A DNA stretch of 64,000 nt from JBNAVJ01 sp049700455 (lineage in GTDB: Bacteria > Bacteroidota > Ignavibacteria > Tepidaquicellales > Tepidaquicellaceae). The stretch's first letter is position 1, and every line of letters starts with the position of its first letter. Both the position numbers and the translations under genes were made by a program. Positions 17,677 to 26,915 of the stretch are shown here, in pieces. The notes beneath the pieces are model-generated. The model had not been told where the DNA came from, searched no databases, and saw only the letters and a program-made list of their open reading frames with translations. The stretch is from NCBI GenBank assembly GCA_049700455.1, contig JBNAVJ010000011.1, forward strand, positions 1 to 64,000, given 5' to 3'.

Positions 17677-19143
17677 ATGGGTAACATTTTAAGTGGATTA
17701 AAACCAGAATTAATCTGGAAGCATTTTGAAGAAATCTGTAATATTCCCCATCCCTCCAAACATGAAAAAGGTATGATTGATTATGTAGTTAATTTTGCGA
17801 AAGAACACAATCTTGAGTATGAAGTTGATGACATAGGAAACGTAGTGATTAGAAAGCCTGCTACGTTGGGAATGGAGAATAGAAAAGGAATAATCTTACA
17901 AGGACATCTTGATATGGTCCCACAAGCAAATAGTGATGTAAAACATGACTTTACAAAAGATCCTATTAAACCAAGAATAGAAGGAGATTGGGTTATTGCT
18001 ACCGGGACTACCCTTGGCGCCGATAATGGTATAGGTGTTTCATCTGCCCTTGCAATACTTGAATCGACCGATTTGAAACATGGTCCTATAGAAGCTTTAT
18101 TTACAGTTGACGAGGAAACTGGTATGACAGGAGCTTTTGGTTTGAAGCCAGGTTTTCTGAAAGGAGATATCCTCCTAAATCTTGATTCGGAAGATGAAGG
18201 TGAATTGTTTATTGGTTGTGCAGGCGGAACAAATGCCAATGCAGAATTTAAGTTCAGGAAGGCACCTGTTCCCAAGAACCACCTTGCCTATAAAATTATA
18301 TTGAAAGGTCTAAAAGGGGGTCATTCAGGCTGTGATATTCATCTGGGGAGAGGTAACTCCAATGAGCTTATGTTTAGATTCTTGAAGTTTGCAGAAAAGA
18401 AATTCAATATAAGACTGGCGAGTGTTGAAGGTGGTAATCTTAGAAATGCTATTCCCAGAGAAGCATCTGCAATAATTCTTGTTCCGAAGATGTTTAAAAA
18501 TGAGTTCGAAGAGTACGTCAATGAATTTTCAGACACAATTAAAAAGGAATTGTCAGTTGTAGAACCAGACCTTCAATTTTATTTTGAAAAGGGAAGAATG
18601 CCAAAGAACATAATAGATAAAGCAACTCAACAGAAACTTATCCGAGCTGTTTATGGTTGTCCTAATAATGTTATTCGTATGAGCAATGATATGCCAGGAC
18701 TTGTTGAGACTTCTACTAATCTGGCAATTGTAAAGTCCGATATGAATACAAAAACCATTGAAGTAAAATGTTTGCTCAGAAGCTCTGTTGATAGTGCAAA
18801 AGAAGCGCTTGAAGAAAAAATTGCTGCTGTTTTTGAACTTGCTGGTGCACAAATATCTTTTGATGGACAATATCCCGGCTGGAAACCTAATCCAAACTCC
18901 CCAATACTAAATACAATGCAGAATATCTACAAAGAATTGTTTGGTAAATCTCCAGCAGTGAAAGCAATTCATGCAGGACTGGAATGTGGTTTAATTGGAG
19001 GTGTTTTCCCAAATCTGGATATGATATCGTTTGGACCAACAATAAAAAATCCTCATTCTCCTGATGAGAAATGCAGTATTTCTACTGTGCAAAAGTTCTG
19101 GGAATTTCTGGTTAAAACATTAGAAAATGTTCCACTAAAATAA
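17677..19143 (+). CDS. pepD: aminoacyl-histidine dipeptidase (PepD/carnosinase-like, M20 family)
   Basis: Cytosolic metallo-dipeptidase of 488 residues, the usual PepD length. The M20 metal-site motifs are visible: LQGHLDMVPQ with the first His/Asp, GTTLGADNGIGVS with the bridging Asp, VDEETGMTGAFGL with the catalytic Glu pair, and HAGLECGLIGG and PHSPDE near the C-terminus. It hydrolyses Xaa-His and other dipeptides. It lies 19 bases after the PqqD-like gene and 10 bases before an M2 peptidase lipoprotein, suggesting a peptide-use operon. Confidence 0.95.
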   Translation: MGNILSGLKPELIWKHFEEICNIPHPSKHEKGMIDYVVNFAKEHNLEYEVDDIGNVVIRKPATLGMENRKGIILQGHLDMVPQANSDVKHDFTKDPIKPRIEGDWVIATGTTLGADNGIGVSSALAILESTDLKHGPIEALFTVDEETGMTGAFGLKPGFLKGDILLNLDSEDEGELFIGCAGGTNANAEFKFRKAPVPKNHLAYKIILKGLKGGHSGCDIHLGRGNSNELMFRFLKFAEKKFNIRLASVEGGNLRNAIPREASAIILVPKMFKNEFEEYVNEFSDTIKKELSVVEPDLQFYFEKGRMPKNIIDKATQQKLIRAVYGCPNNVIRMSNDMPGLVETSTNLAIVKSDMNTKTIEVKCLLRSSVDSAKEALEEKIAAVFELAGAQISFDGQYPGWKPNPNSPILNTMQNIYKELFGKSPAVKAIHAGLECGLIGGVFPNLDMISFGPTIKNPHSPDEKCSISTVQKFWEFLVKTLENVPLK

Positions 19144-19153
19144 ATAAATTATT

Positions 19154-20842
19154 ATGTGTAGAAGAATTTTTTCAATAATTGTTTTATTAGGAGTCTTAAT
19201 TATGCTGTCTTCGTGTAGCGATAAGAGAGTAACTAATGAAAAAGAATTTGATTCATTTGTTACAGAATTGAATAAGAAAATTATCCCTCTATATAAAGAA
19301 ATGAATCTTGCCTATTGGAATGCTTCGATAAGTGGCAGGAAAGAGGATTTCAATAGAACAGCGGAACTTCAAAATCAGTGGACTGCAATTTTTGCAGATA
19401 GAAAAGGTTTTGAATTTTTGAAGAATATCAAGTCTGAAGGAGGGCTGAAGGATGAGATAAAGAATCGTGAATTAGAAGTTTTGTACAATCAGTTTGCCCA
19501 GAACCAGGCTGATACTGCTAAGCTTAATGCTATTAATTATTTACAAAATGAAATTGAGCAAAAATATGGTAACTTTCGAGCGGAAGTTGATGGTAAAAAG
19601 CTAACAGATAATGATGTTGAAGATGCTCTGGTTAATTCTACTGATTCAAAATATTTAGAAAAAGTATGGACTGCTCAAAAGAAAATTGGCCGTGTAGTTT
19701 CGGAGGATATTATCAAACTTGTAAAAATGAGGAATGATGTAGCTCATGATATGGGATTTAAAAATTATCACGAAATGAAATTAAAACTCAGTGAACAGGA
19801 ACCTGAGGAAATAGCAAGACTTTTTGATGAACTTGATATCTTAACTAAGGAAACATTTATTGAAGAGAAGGAAACTATTGACGGATACTTTGAAAAAAGA
19901 TACAATATAAAGAAAGAAGACCTTAGACCCTGGCATTATCAGAATAGATTTTTCCAGGAAGCACCTAAGATTTACAAAGTTGATTTTGATGAATTTTACA
20001 AAGGGAAAAATCTTGCTGAGTTGACTGAAAGATATTATAAAGGTATTGGCATAGATATCTCAGATATCCTGAAACACTCAGATCTTTATGAAAAACCTGG
20101 TAAAAATCAACATGCCTATTGTATAGATATTGATAATGAGGGTGATATTAGAGTCCTTTGTAATATTAAACCGAATGAGAAATGGATGAACACAATGCTA
20201 CACGAATTTGGTCATGCTGCCTATGATAAGTACATTAGTAAGTCATTGCCATTTATTATGAGAGACCCGGCTCATACTTTTACAACCGAGGCGATTGCTA
20301 TGCTATTTGGTAGAAACTCAACCAACGCTCAATGGATGAAAGTAAATCTTGGATTAAACGATAATGAAGTTAATAAAATTGCAACTGATGGATTTAAATC
20401 TTTAAGACTTCAGCAAATTGTATTCAGTCGTTGGGCTCAGGTTATGTATCACTTTGAAAAATCAATGTATGAAAATCCTGATCAGGATTTGAACAAACTC
20501 TGGTGGGAACTTGTAGAAAAGTATCAATTAATCAAGAAGCCAGAAGGACGCAATGAACCTGATTGGGCATCGAAAATACATATTGCAACAGCTCCTTGTT
20601 ATTATCACAATTATTTGCTTGGTGAATTACTTGCTTCGCAGTTATATCATTATATTGTTGTAAATATACTGAAGTCAAATGATTTGAAGAATCAAAGCCT
20701 TTCTAACAATCCGGAAATTGGAAAATATCTTATTGAAAAAGTGTTTTCACCTGGCATGCGCTATAAATGGAACGATATGATAAAAAATGCAACTGGTGAG
20801 TTTCTTACTCCCCAATATTATGCAGAACAATTTGTGAAATAG
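19154..20842 (+). CDS. M2-family (angiotensin-converting-enzyme-like) peptidyl-dipeptidase lipoprotein
   Basis: Exported zinc metallopeptidase of 562 residues. The N-terminus is a lipoprotein signal (hydrophobic core, then LSSC as lipobox), so it is anchored in a membrane facing the periplasm or outside. The zinc site is HEFGH (His350, Glu351, His354) with a probable third ligand Glu379 in TTEAIAMLFG. The downstream YYHNYLLGELLASQ segment matches bacterial M2 peptidases. These remove C-terminal dipeptides, a product that the nearby POT and OPT transporters could import. It starts 10 bases after pepD. Confidence 0.87.
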   Translation: MCRRIFSIIVLLGVLIMLSSCSDKRVTNEKEFDSFVTELNKKIIPLYKEMNLAYWNASISGRKEDFNRTAELQNQWTAIFADRKGFEFLKNIKSEGGLKDEIKNRELEVLYNQFAQNQADTAKLNAINYLQNEIEQKYGNFRAEVDGKKLTDNDVEDALVNSTDSKYLEKVWTAQKKIGRVVSEDIIKLVKMRNDVAHDMGFKNYHEMKLKLSEQEPEEIARLFDELDILTKETFIEEKETIDGYFEKRYNIKKEDLRPWHYQNRFFQEAPKIYKVDFDEFYKGKNLAELTERYYKGIGIDISDILKHSDLYEKPGKNQHAYCIDIDNEGDIRVLCNIKPNEKWMNTMLHEFGHAAYDKYISKSLPFIMRDPAHTFTTEAIAMLFGRNSTNAQWMKVNLGLNDNEVNKIATDGFKSLRLQQIVFSRWAQVMYHFEKSMYENPDQDLNKLWWELVEKYQLIKKPEGRNEPDWASKIHIATAPCYYHNYLLGELLASQLYHYIVVNILKSNDLKNQSLSNNPEIGKYLIEKVFSPGMRYKWNDMIKNATGEFLTPQYYAEQFVK

Positions 20843-21023
20843 CAAATAATAGAATTTCTGAAGAAGGGTTAGTTATATTAGAAATATTAGAAACGAACTA
20901 GCGCAGGGTATTATTGGGAGCTTTCAAACTTCCGAATAATTAAAGGGAATTTTAGTTTTCGAATTCATGATACTCTGTTTCCTTACTTGTATTAGAGTTT
21001 TAAGGGAAAAAAGTTTTTATACT

Positions 21024-22412
21024 ATGATAAGACTTTTTCTAATTTTGTTTGTTGTATTTTTTGATTCTTCAGCCTTTTGCGCAATATTAATGCCCCCCTA
21101 TGTCCAAGCAGTGCTCCCAAATTCTGCATACATTCTTGTAGAAACCAGTACCCCTGATACCGTTACTGTAAATTATGGATTAACACCAGGATATGGTTTG
21201 GTTGCCAAGACAGAGTTTCAGCTCTTAACAAATACTGTTCCTGTAACCTATGTCCACAGAATCAAACTTACTAATTTGCAGGCAAATACAAAATATTACT
21301 ACAACGCCGTTCAGCAAAATTCTACAAGTAACGGAGCTTCTTTTATAACGGCTCTCATATCGGATACTTCGTATAGTTTTTGCTGGATGGCAGATTGTCG
21401 TAGTGGTATTGCAATCCATAATCAGATAACTCAGCTATTACGGCTTCGAAACCCAAGGTTCTCAATTTATGGGGGTGATTTATGTTATGGACCTGGATAC
21501 AACTATTGGAAAACTGAATTTTTTACATCAGAAGAACAAATAACAATCTCCCAGATCCCTTTCTATGGGATAGTAGGTAATCATGAAGGCTGGACAACAA
21601 ATACGAAAGCTTTTGAACAAAATCCCCAGTCAAACTCCACTACCCAGGACTATTATTCGTTTGACTATGGATGCGTACATTTTACAGCTATAAATGTAAT
21701 GTTAGATTATTCGCCTGGGAGTCCTCAATATTCCTTTGTTGCAAGTGACCTTGCTTCTGCTAATAAGAGGTGGAAGATTGTAGCTGTTCATAACCCACCT
21801 TATTGTGCAGGAGGACACGGTGAAGATCCATTACTGATAACAATGGCACAAAATCTTTTTGTCCCCAATAATGTTGACCTCGTAATAGCTGGTCACTCCC
21901 ATTTCTATCAACATAATTTAGTAAACAATATACACTATCTTATAATTGGCACGGCGGGAGCTCCACTTTATCAACCGGATAGTGCTTACTATACAATTAA
22001 ATCAGTACAAGATTATTGCTGGGGTTTAATAGATGTTTCTCTTAATACACTAACGATTCGTGTATATAATAACTATGGATTGAAATTGGACTCACTTTGT
22101 CTCGCGAAGCCTTTAACCGGTGGGGGTATTAAAAGCCAATCTTCTAATGTTGATTTTATACTATACCAGAATTTTCCAAACCCGTTTAATTCTACTACAC
22201 AAATTAGATTCAACATATCGGTAAGTTCATTTGTTGTTTTGAGTATATTTGATGCTTTAGGAAAAGAAGTAGCTATATTAGCTAATGAGTATCTTAGTGC
22301 GGGAGCTTATAATCTTAATTTTGATGGTAGCAGTCTTTCAAACGGTATCTACTTCTGCATACTTAAAAGTAATGGATACCGGCAGATAAAAAAGATGTTG
22401 CTTTTAAAATAA
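21024..22412 (+). CDS. secreted purple-acid-phosphatase-like metallophosphoesterase with T9SS sorting domain
   Basis: Secreted phosphoesterase of 462 residues. An N-terminal signal peptide (MIRLFLILFVVFFDSSAF) is followed by a fibronectin-like domain as in purple acid phosphatases, then the calcineurin-type core: ADCRSG, YGGDLCYG, VGNHEGW, AVHNPPYC and AGHSHFYQHN. The last ~85 residues are a type IX secretion sorting domain (YQNFPNPFNSTTQIRF ... GIYFCILKS ... KKMLLLK). The frame opens 19 codons earlier, but ATG 21024 gives a clean signal peptide. A possible substrate is phosphate monoesters outside the cell. Confidence 0.88.
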   Translation: MIRLFLILFVVFFDSSAFCAILMPPYVQAVLPNSAYILVETSTPDTVTVNYGLTPGYGLVAKTEFQLLTNTVPVTYVHRIKLTNLQANTKYYYNAVQQNSTSNGASFITALISDTSYSFCWMADCRSGIAIHNQITQLLRLRNPRFSIYGGDLCYGPGYNYWKTEFFTSEEQITISQIPFYGIVGNHEGWTTNTKAFEQNPQSNSTTQDYYSFDYGCVHFTAINVMLDYSPGSPQYSFVASDLASANKRWKIVAVHNPPYCAGGHGEDPLLITMAQNLFVPNNVDLVIAGHSHFYQHNLVNNIHYLIIGTAGAPLYQPDSAYYTIKSVQDYCWGLIDVSLNTLTIRVYNNYGLKLDSLCLAKPLTGGGIKSQSSNVDFILYQNFPNPFNSTTQIRFNISVSSFVVLSIFDALGKEVAILANEYLSAGAYNLNFDGSSLSNGIYFCILKSNGYRQIKKMLLLK

Positions 22413-22429
22413 GAATAATTATAATAGTT

Positions 22430-23129
22430 TTATTTAATCAATACCATTTTCATTACTTTTGTATAATCTTTGCCGGTAAGTCGATAGAAATATATCCCAC
22501 TGCTTAAATTGCTACCATCAAACATTACACGGTAACTGCCAGCATTTAATTTCTCATTCAATAACACTGATACCTCCCGCCCTCTTATATCATATACCGT
22601 AAGTCTCACTGACGAAGATTTTGGTATATCAAACTCTATGTTCGTAATCGGATTAAATGGATTGGGATAGTTCTGTCTCAATGCAAACGACGACGGTAAT
22701 TTATTACCTATAGGCTGGATTCCAACAGAACCACCCTCAAACTTCAATATGAATGTATCAGAATAACCACTCTCATGTGTTTCCTGAAAGTAAGCTCCTC
22801 TACCGGAGCAGTATCAGAGTATGTACCAGTGTCTGGGCAACACTCTATACCTTATACAGTAGTAACCTTTTCAAGCACAGGTAGCAACCGTATTGCTCCA
22901 ATCCGGAGTATCAAATCTTATCTTCCAACATTTCCATAATCCGTCTGCACATTCCTAATAATCTTCTACTGTTAACGTATCGTATATATCTCTTCCATAA
23001 TTTTTAAGATTCAAAGGAGCCTCTTATACTGTATCCCCTAATATCGGCCTATCACATATAGATACTGTGCTTCTGTTTACAAGATAGAAGCTTTTACCGT
23101 CCTGCAATATAAATGGTATTTTTTCTCAT
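22430..23129 (-). pseudogene. decayed gene for a T9SS-secreted protein
   Basis: The downstream 318 bases (22430-22747) keep an intact frame for a T9SS sorting domain (RQNYPNPFNPITNIEF ... GIYFYRLTGKDYTKVMKMVLIK). Reading further upstream on the minus strand I can follow a coding remnant in pieces: FILQDGKSFYLVNRSTVSIC, DRPILGDTV then a stop, EAPLNLKNYGRDIYDT, LTVEDY then a stop, ECADGLWKCWKIRFDTPDWS, NTVATCA then a frame change, CCPDTGTYSDTAPVEEL, then another shift into YFQETHESGYSDTFILKFEG. At least two in-frame stops and two frameshifts separate the pieces. The 5' end may be near ATG 23129 but is uncertain. Confidence 0.8.
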
Positions 23130-23532
23130 TGTTATTGTTTTCTTATTTAGTAAAACTACTTTACAGCTTACTTCTCAATATATATTAAAAAGTATAAAAT
23201 TTATATTTAATAAAAAAATTGCATTTAATATGGAGACAATTACTCTAGCTTTTAATATTTTATTTTTTTTTTAGGCTTGTTAAAATTTTATCTTATTATT
23301 ATAGAGGAACAGCTACTTCTCCAGTTGTATATTATTTTTATGCAAGTTTCCATAATTATAATTATAATAAATGATATTCTACTATAGCTACAGTCCTGTA
23401 ATATATAAAATAAGTTTTTGGGGGTAAAAAAATGGCATAAATTAGCTATGGTAATACACTTTGTTTGGTGTTATAGTTATACCTTTTGAATTAAGAGTAA
23501 AATTTTTATTTTCACTTAATTAAATACTGTTT
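23130..23532. other. 403-base AT-rich intergenic region
   Basis: No coding frame, RNA gene or strong inverted repeat was seen. The stretch has homopolymer A and T runs and a short ATTATA-type repeat near 23352-23371. It must hold the promoter for the 23.5-30 kb operon; TTTG at 23460-23463 and TACCTTTTG from 23480 resemble Bacteroidota elements, but the 16-base spacing and the extra T make this weak. Confidence 0.4.
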
Positions 23533-24903
23533 ATGAATTCTGTTGAAGTCTTAGAAAAACGAGAACCTTCCACATTAGCCAGATGGTTTGCTCTTCTCCT
23601 AATTTCCCTTGCTATGATGGGAAACTATTACATTTATGACTCAATAAGCCCACTTGCAGATTTGATTAAAAGTCAGCTTAACTTTACAGATTCTGAGATA
23701 GGGTTATTGAACGCTATCTATAGTTTTCCCAATATTATTATGGTTTTGATAGGAGGAATAATTATTGATAGAATAGGTACAAGAAAATCTGTTCTGATAT
23801 TTACTTTTTTTATTATGCTTGGGGCTTTTATTACAGCCATAAAAGGAGAGGTACTTACAATGGCTGCCGGGAGACTGATTTTTGGACTTGGTGCTGAATC
23901 AATGATTGTAGCGATTACTACTATTATTGCTCGATGGTTTAAAGGCAAAGAACTTTCGTTTGCTTTTGGATTAAATCTGACCGTAGCAAGACTTGGTTCT
24001 TTCCTTGCTCTTAACTCTCCGACCCTTGCAAAAAAACTTTTTACTTACTGGCAGTATCCACTCTGGATAACTGTTACCGCAGGTATTTTTGCATTTATTT
24101 GTATTATCTTTTATTACTTTATGGATGCTTATGCATCTAAAAAATATTTAATGCCAAAAGATGGACAGCAAGATAAGGTTATTATTAAAGAGGTATTTAA
24201 CTTTAATGCTTCCTTCTGGTTTATTACAGCCCTATGTGTTACCTTCTATTCAGCAATGTTTCCATTTCAGACATTCGCCATAAAGTTTTTTCAGGAAGCA
24301 CACGGTACAACCAGGGAAGTGGGAGGTAACCTCTCAAGTATGTTAACACTTTTTGCTATGATTTTTACCCCACTATTTGGGTTGCTGGCGGACAAGGTAG
24401 GAAAGCGATCTCTGCTAATGATGTTTGGTTCGCTTTTAATAATCCCTGTTTATCTAATGATGGCATATAAGATCTTTTCCACTACTTTAACAGGTGGCAT
24501 AGAAGTTGAATCAGCTTTTTTTGGGATTGAGAAGGCGATTATTCCGTATTACTTAATAATTCCGATGGCAATGATGGGAATTGCTTTTTCTTTAATTCCG
24601 GCAGTAATGTGGCCCTCTGTAGCTCTGGTAGTTCCTGAAGAAAAACTTGGTACTGCCTATGGACTGATGACTATGATACAGAACATAGGGCTATTCGGAT
24701 TTAATCTATTAATTGGATGGGCTAATGATATTTCACATGCAAGTGCAGAAAATCCATCGGGTTATAATTTAGGTATGTGGATATTTTCTATTCTCGGATT
24801 CTTAGGACTGTTTTTTGCTTTTATGTTGCGAGTAACAGAAAGAAAAAAAACTACAGGTCATAATCTTGAAAAAGGGACCATTCATCAAACCCCATTGCAA
24901 TGA
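23533..24903 (+). CDS. major facilitator superfamily transporter
   Basis: Inner membrane transporter of 456 residues with 12 predicted membrane segments and the MFS loop motif GGIIIDRIGTRKS between helices 2 and 3. The general shape (short polar N-terminus, YYIYDSISPLADLIKSQL, then the MFS core) recalls MFSD1-like carriers, which transport dipeptides in animals, but I hold that only as a possibility. Its stop overlaps the start of the ROK kinase as ATGA, so a sugar or glycopeptide substrate is also plausible. Confidence 0.8.
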   Translation: MNSVEVLEKREPSTLARWFALLLISLAMMGNYYIYDSISPLADLIKSQLNFTDSEIGLLNAIYSFPNIIMVLIGGIIIDRIGTRKSVLIFTFFIMLGAFITAIKGEVLTMAAGRLIFGLGAESMIVAITTIIARWFKGKELSFAFGLNLTVARLGSFLALNSPTLAKKLFTYWQYPLWITVTAGIFAFICIIFYYFMDAYASKKYLMPKDGQQDKVIIKEVFNFNASFWFITALCVTFYSAMFPFQTFAIKFFQEAHGTTREVGGNLSSMLTLFAMIFTPLFGLLADKVGKRSLLMMFGSLLIIPVYLMMAYKIFSTTLTGGIEVESAFFGIEKAIIPYYLIIPMAMMGIAFSLIPAVMWPSVALVVPEEKLGTAYGLMTMIQNIGLFGFNLLIGWANDISHASAENPSGYNLGMWIFSILGFLGLFFAFMLRVTERKKTTGHNLEKGTIHQTPLQ

Positions 24904-25853
24904 AAGAAATAGCCATTGGGATAGATATAGGAGGGACAAATACAGTAATTGCTGCTGTTGATATCACAGGAGAACTATTGGCTGAAAGAGTTATTAGGAC
25001 GGATAAATACGAGATGGTAGAAGAGTATGTTGATAATATAGCAGAAACTATAGAAAATTTACTTACTGTTCTTGGGGAAAACACTTCGCTGATTGGAATT
25101 GGGATTGGTGCTCCTAATGTAAATAGTTATACTGGCACCATTGAGTTTGCTCCAAATCTTAAGTGGAAAGGTAATATAAAACTGGACGTTCTAATTTCTA
25201 AGTATTTTAATGTTCCAGTGTATCTTTTAAACGATGCTAATGCAGCAGCTCTTGGAGAAATGATGTATGGAGCAGCTAAAGGGATGAGAGATTTTATTGT
25301 TGTAACTCTTGGGACAGGACTGGGGAGCGGATTTGTATCAAATGGAGAACTTATAGTAGGACATAATGGCCATGCAGGAGAGTTAGGACATACCATTGTT
25401 AGGCCTAATGGACGTCCCTGTGGGTGTGGTAGAAATGGTTGCCTTGAACAGTATGCTTCCGCTACTGGTATAGTAAAAACTGTGAAAGATATGCTTAAAA
25501 ATGAAAGTTATGATTCAATTCTACGCTCTTACAAGGATTTTGAGATTACTTCTAAATTAATATATCAGGCGGCACAACAAGGGGATGCTCTTTCAATTCA
25601 AGCATTTGAATTTACTGGCAAGATTCTTGGTTTAGCACTTGCTAATGCAGTTGCAATTGTTGACCCGGAAGTTATAATCCTTGCAGGGGGGTTATCTTTT
25701 GCAGGTGAATTTTTGTTAAAGCCAACCCGAAAGTCGTTTGAAGAAAACCTTATGCATAATTACAAAAATAAGGTAAGAGTTATACTTTCTAAAATTCTAG
25801 CAGGTAATCCAGCAGTACTTGGAGCAAGTGCAATTGTTTGGAAAAATCTTTAG
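24900..25853 (+). CDS. ROK-family sugar kinase (glucokinase-like)
   Basis: Cytosolic ATP-dependent hexose kinase of 317 residues. The N-terminal phosphate loop GIDIGGTNTVIAAV, the substrate segment LNDANAAALGE, GTGLGSGFVSNGELI, the conserved GHAGELGH, and the ROK zinc cluster CGCGRNGCLEQYAS are all present. Members phosphorylate glucose, N-acetylglucosamine, N-acetylmannosamine or fructose; the sequence alone does not choose. The four-base overlap with the MFS gene and the glycosylasparaginase 19 bases downstream make GlcNAc an attractive candidate. Confidence 0.9.
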   Translation: MKEIAIGIDIGGTNTVIAAVDITGELLAERVIRTDKYEMVEEYVDNIAETIENLLTVLGENTSLIGIGIGAPNVNSYTGTIEFAPNLKWKGNIKLDVLISKYFNVPVYLLNDANAAALGEMMYGAAKGMRDFIVVTLGTGLGSGFVSNGELIVGHNGHAGELGHTIVRPNGRPCGCGRNGCLEQYASATGIVKTVKDMLKNESYDSILRSYKDFEITSKLIYQAAQQGDALSIQAFEFTGKILGLALANAVAIVDPEVIILAGGLSFAGEFLLKPTRKSFEENLMHNYKNKVRVILSKILAGNPAVLGASAIVWKNL

Positions 25854-25872
25854 TAAATATTAAAAATTTACT

Positions 25873-26862
25873 ATGCAAACAAGAAGAAATTTTCTTAAAC
25901 TAACTTCACTATTTACTCTTTTATTTCCATTTATCAGAAAAACAAATTTTAGTTTTAGACTTAACAAAACAGGTATTCGGAAACCAATTGTTATTTCGAC
26001 CTGGAATTTTGGTATTCCTGCAAATGCAGGAGCATGGGAAATTTTAAATAAAGGAGGATGGTCTCTTGATGCTGTTGAAGCGGGGGTAAAGATTCCTGAA
26101 GCAGATCCTCTTGTTAGGTCTGTTGGTTATGGAGCGTTACCCGATAGAGATGGGTATTTAACGCTTGATGCTTGTATTATGGATAATGAATTTAATTGTG
26201 GTTCTGTGGCATTTCTGCAACACATTATGCATCCAATTTCAGTAGCGAGGCTGGTAATGGAGCGTACGCCTCATATTATGCTTGTTGGAGAAGGGGCATT
26301 AAAGTTTGCACTCAAGAATGGGTTTAAGAAAGAAAATCTTTTGACGAAAGAAGCGGAAGAAATGTGGAAAGAATGGCTCAAGTCAACAAATTATGTTCCA
26401 GAAATAGATTCTCAATCTCAAAATCACGATACTATTGGAATGCTTGCTCTGGATAATGGAGGAAGGCTTGCAGGAGCCTGTACAACAAGTGGATTGAGAT
26501 ATAAAATGCATGGACGGGTTGGAGATTCTCCTATTATAGGAGCAGGTTTATATGTTGATGGTGAAATAGGTGCTGCAACTGCAACAGGTATAGGGGAAGA
26601 GGTGATTCGAATTTCTGGAAGCCATTTGATAGTAGAACTTATGCGTCAGGGCAAAACCCCCCGTCAGGCTTGTGAAGAAGCAGTAAGAAGAATTATAAAG
26701 GCTAAAAAAGGAAAAATTTCAGATGACTTACAGGTTGGTTTTCTTGCTCTTGATAAAAGTGGAGAGTATGGGGCTTATGCTATAAGAGAAGGTTTTCAAT
26801 ATGCAGTGTATTCACCGGAAGAACAGAATGTACTTAAAAACGCAGACTACGAATTAAAATAA
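25873..26862 (+). CDS. N4-(beta-N-acetylglucosaminyl)-L-asparaginase (glycosylasparaginase)
   Basis: Ntn-hydrolase of 329 residues that cleaves the bond between GlcNAc and asparagine in glycoasparagines. The self-cleavage and catalytic residue is Thr187 in NHDTIGMLALD; CTTSGLRYKMHGRVGDSPI and AATATGIGEE follow as in the family. The N-terminus begins with a twin-arginine-type signal (QTRRNFLKLTSLFTLLF), so it probably acts in the periplasm after export in folded form. It follows the ROK kinase by 19 bases and precedes an M49-like peptidase, consistent with N-glycopeptide breakdown. Confidence 0.92.
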   Translation: MQTRRNFLKLTSLFTLLFPFIRKTNFSFRLNKTGIRKPIVISTWNFGIPANAGAWEILNKGGWSLDAVEAGVKIPEADPLVRSVGYGALPDRDGYLTLDACIMDNEFNCGSVAFLQHIMHPISVARLVMERTPHIMLVGEGALKFALKNGFKKENLLTKEAEEMWKEWLKSTNYVPEIDSQSQNHDTIGMLALDNGGRLAGACTTSGLRYKMHGRVGDSPIIGAGLYVDGEIGAATATGIGEEVIRISGSHLIVELMRQGKTPRQACEEAVRRIIKAKKGKISDDLQVGFLALDKSGEYGAYAIREGFQYAVYSPEEQNVLKNADYELK

Positions 26863-26915
26863 TTAAAAGAGTACAAAATAAAATAATTTTGGAAAAAACT
26901 TACAATATATCAGTT

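Noticed and set aside
20843..21023. Terminator or RNA gene between the M2 peptidase and the phosphoesterase
   Set aside because: Only a five-base imperfect stem (GGGAG with CTTCC near 20918-20935) was found and no T run follows it.
22430..22747. A genuine 105-residue gene with only a T9SS sorting domain
   Set aside because: It has no signal peptide, starts at a TTG in the middle of a longer reading, and coding remnants continue upstream with stops and shifts, so it is the tail of a pseudogene.
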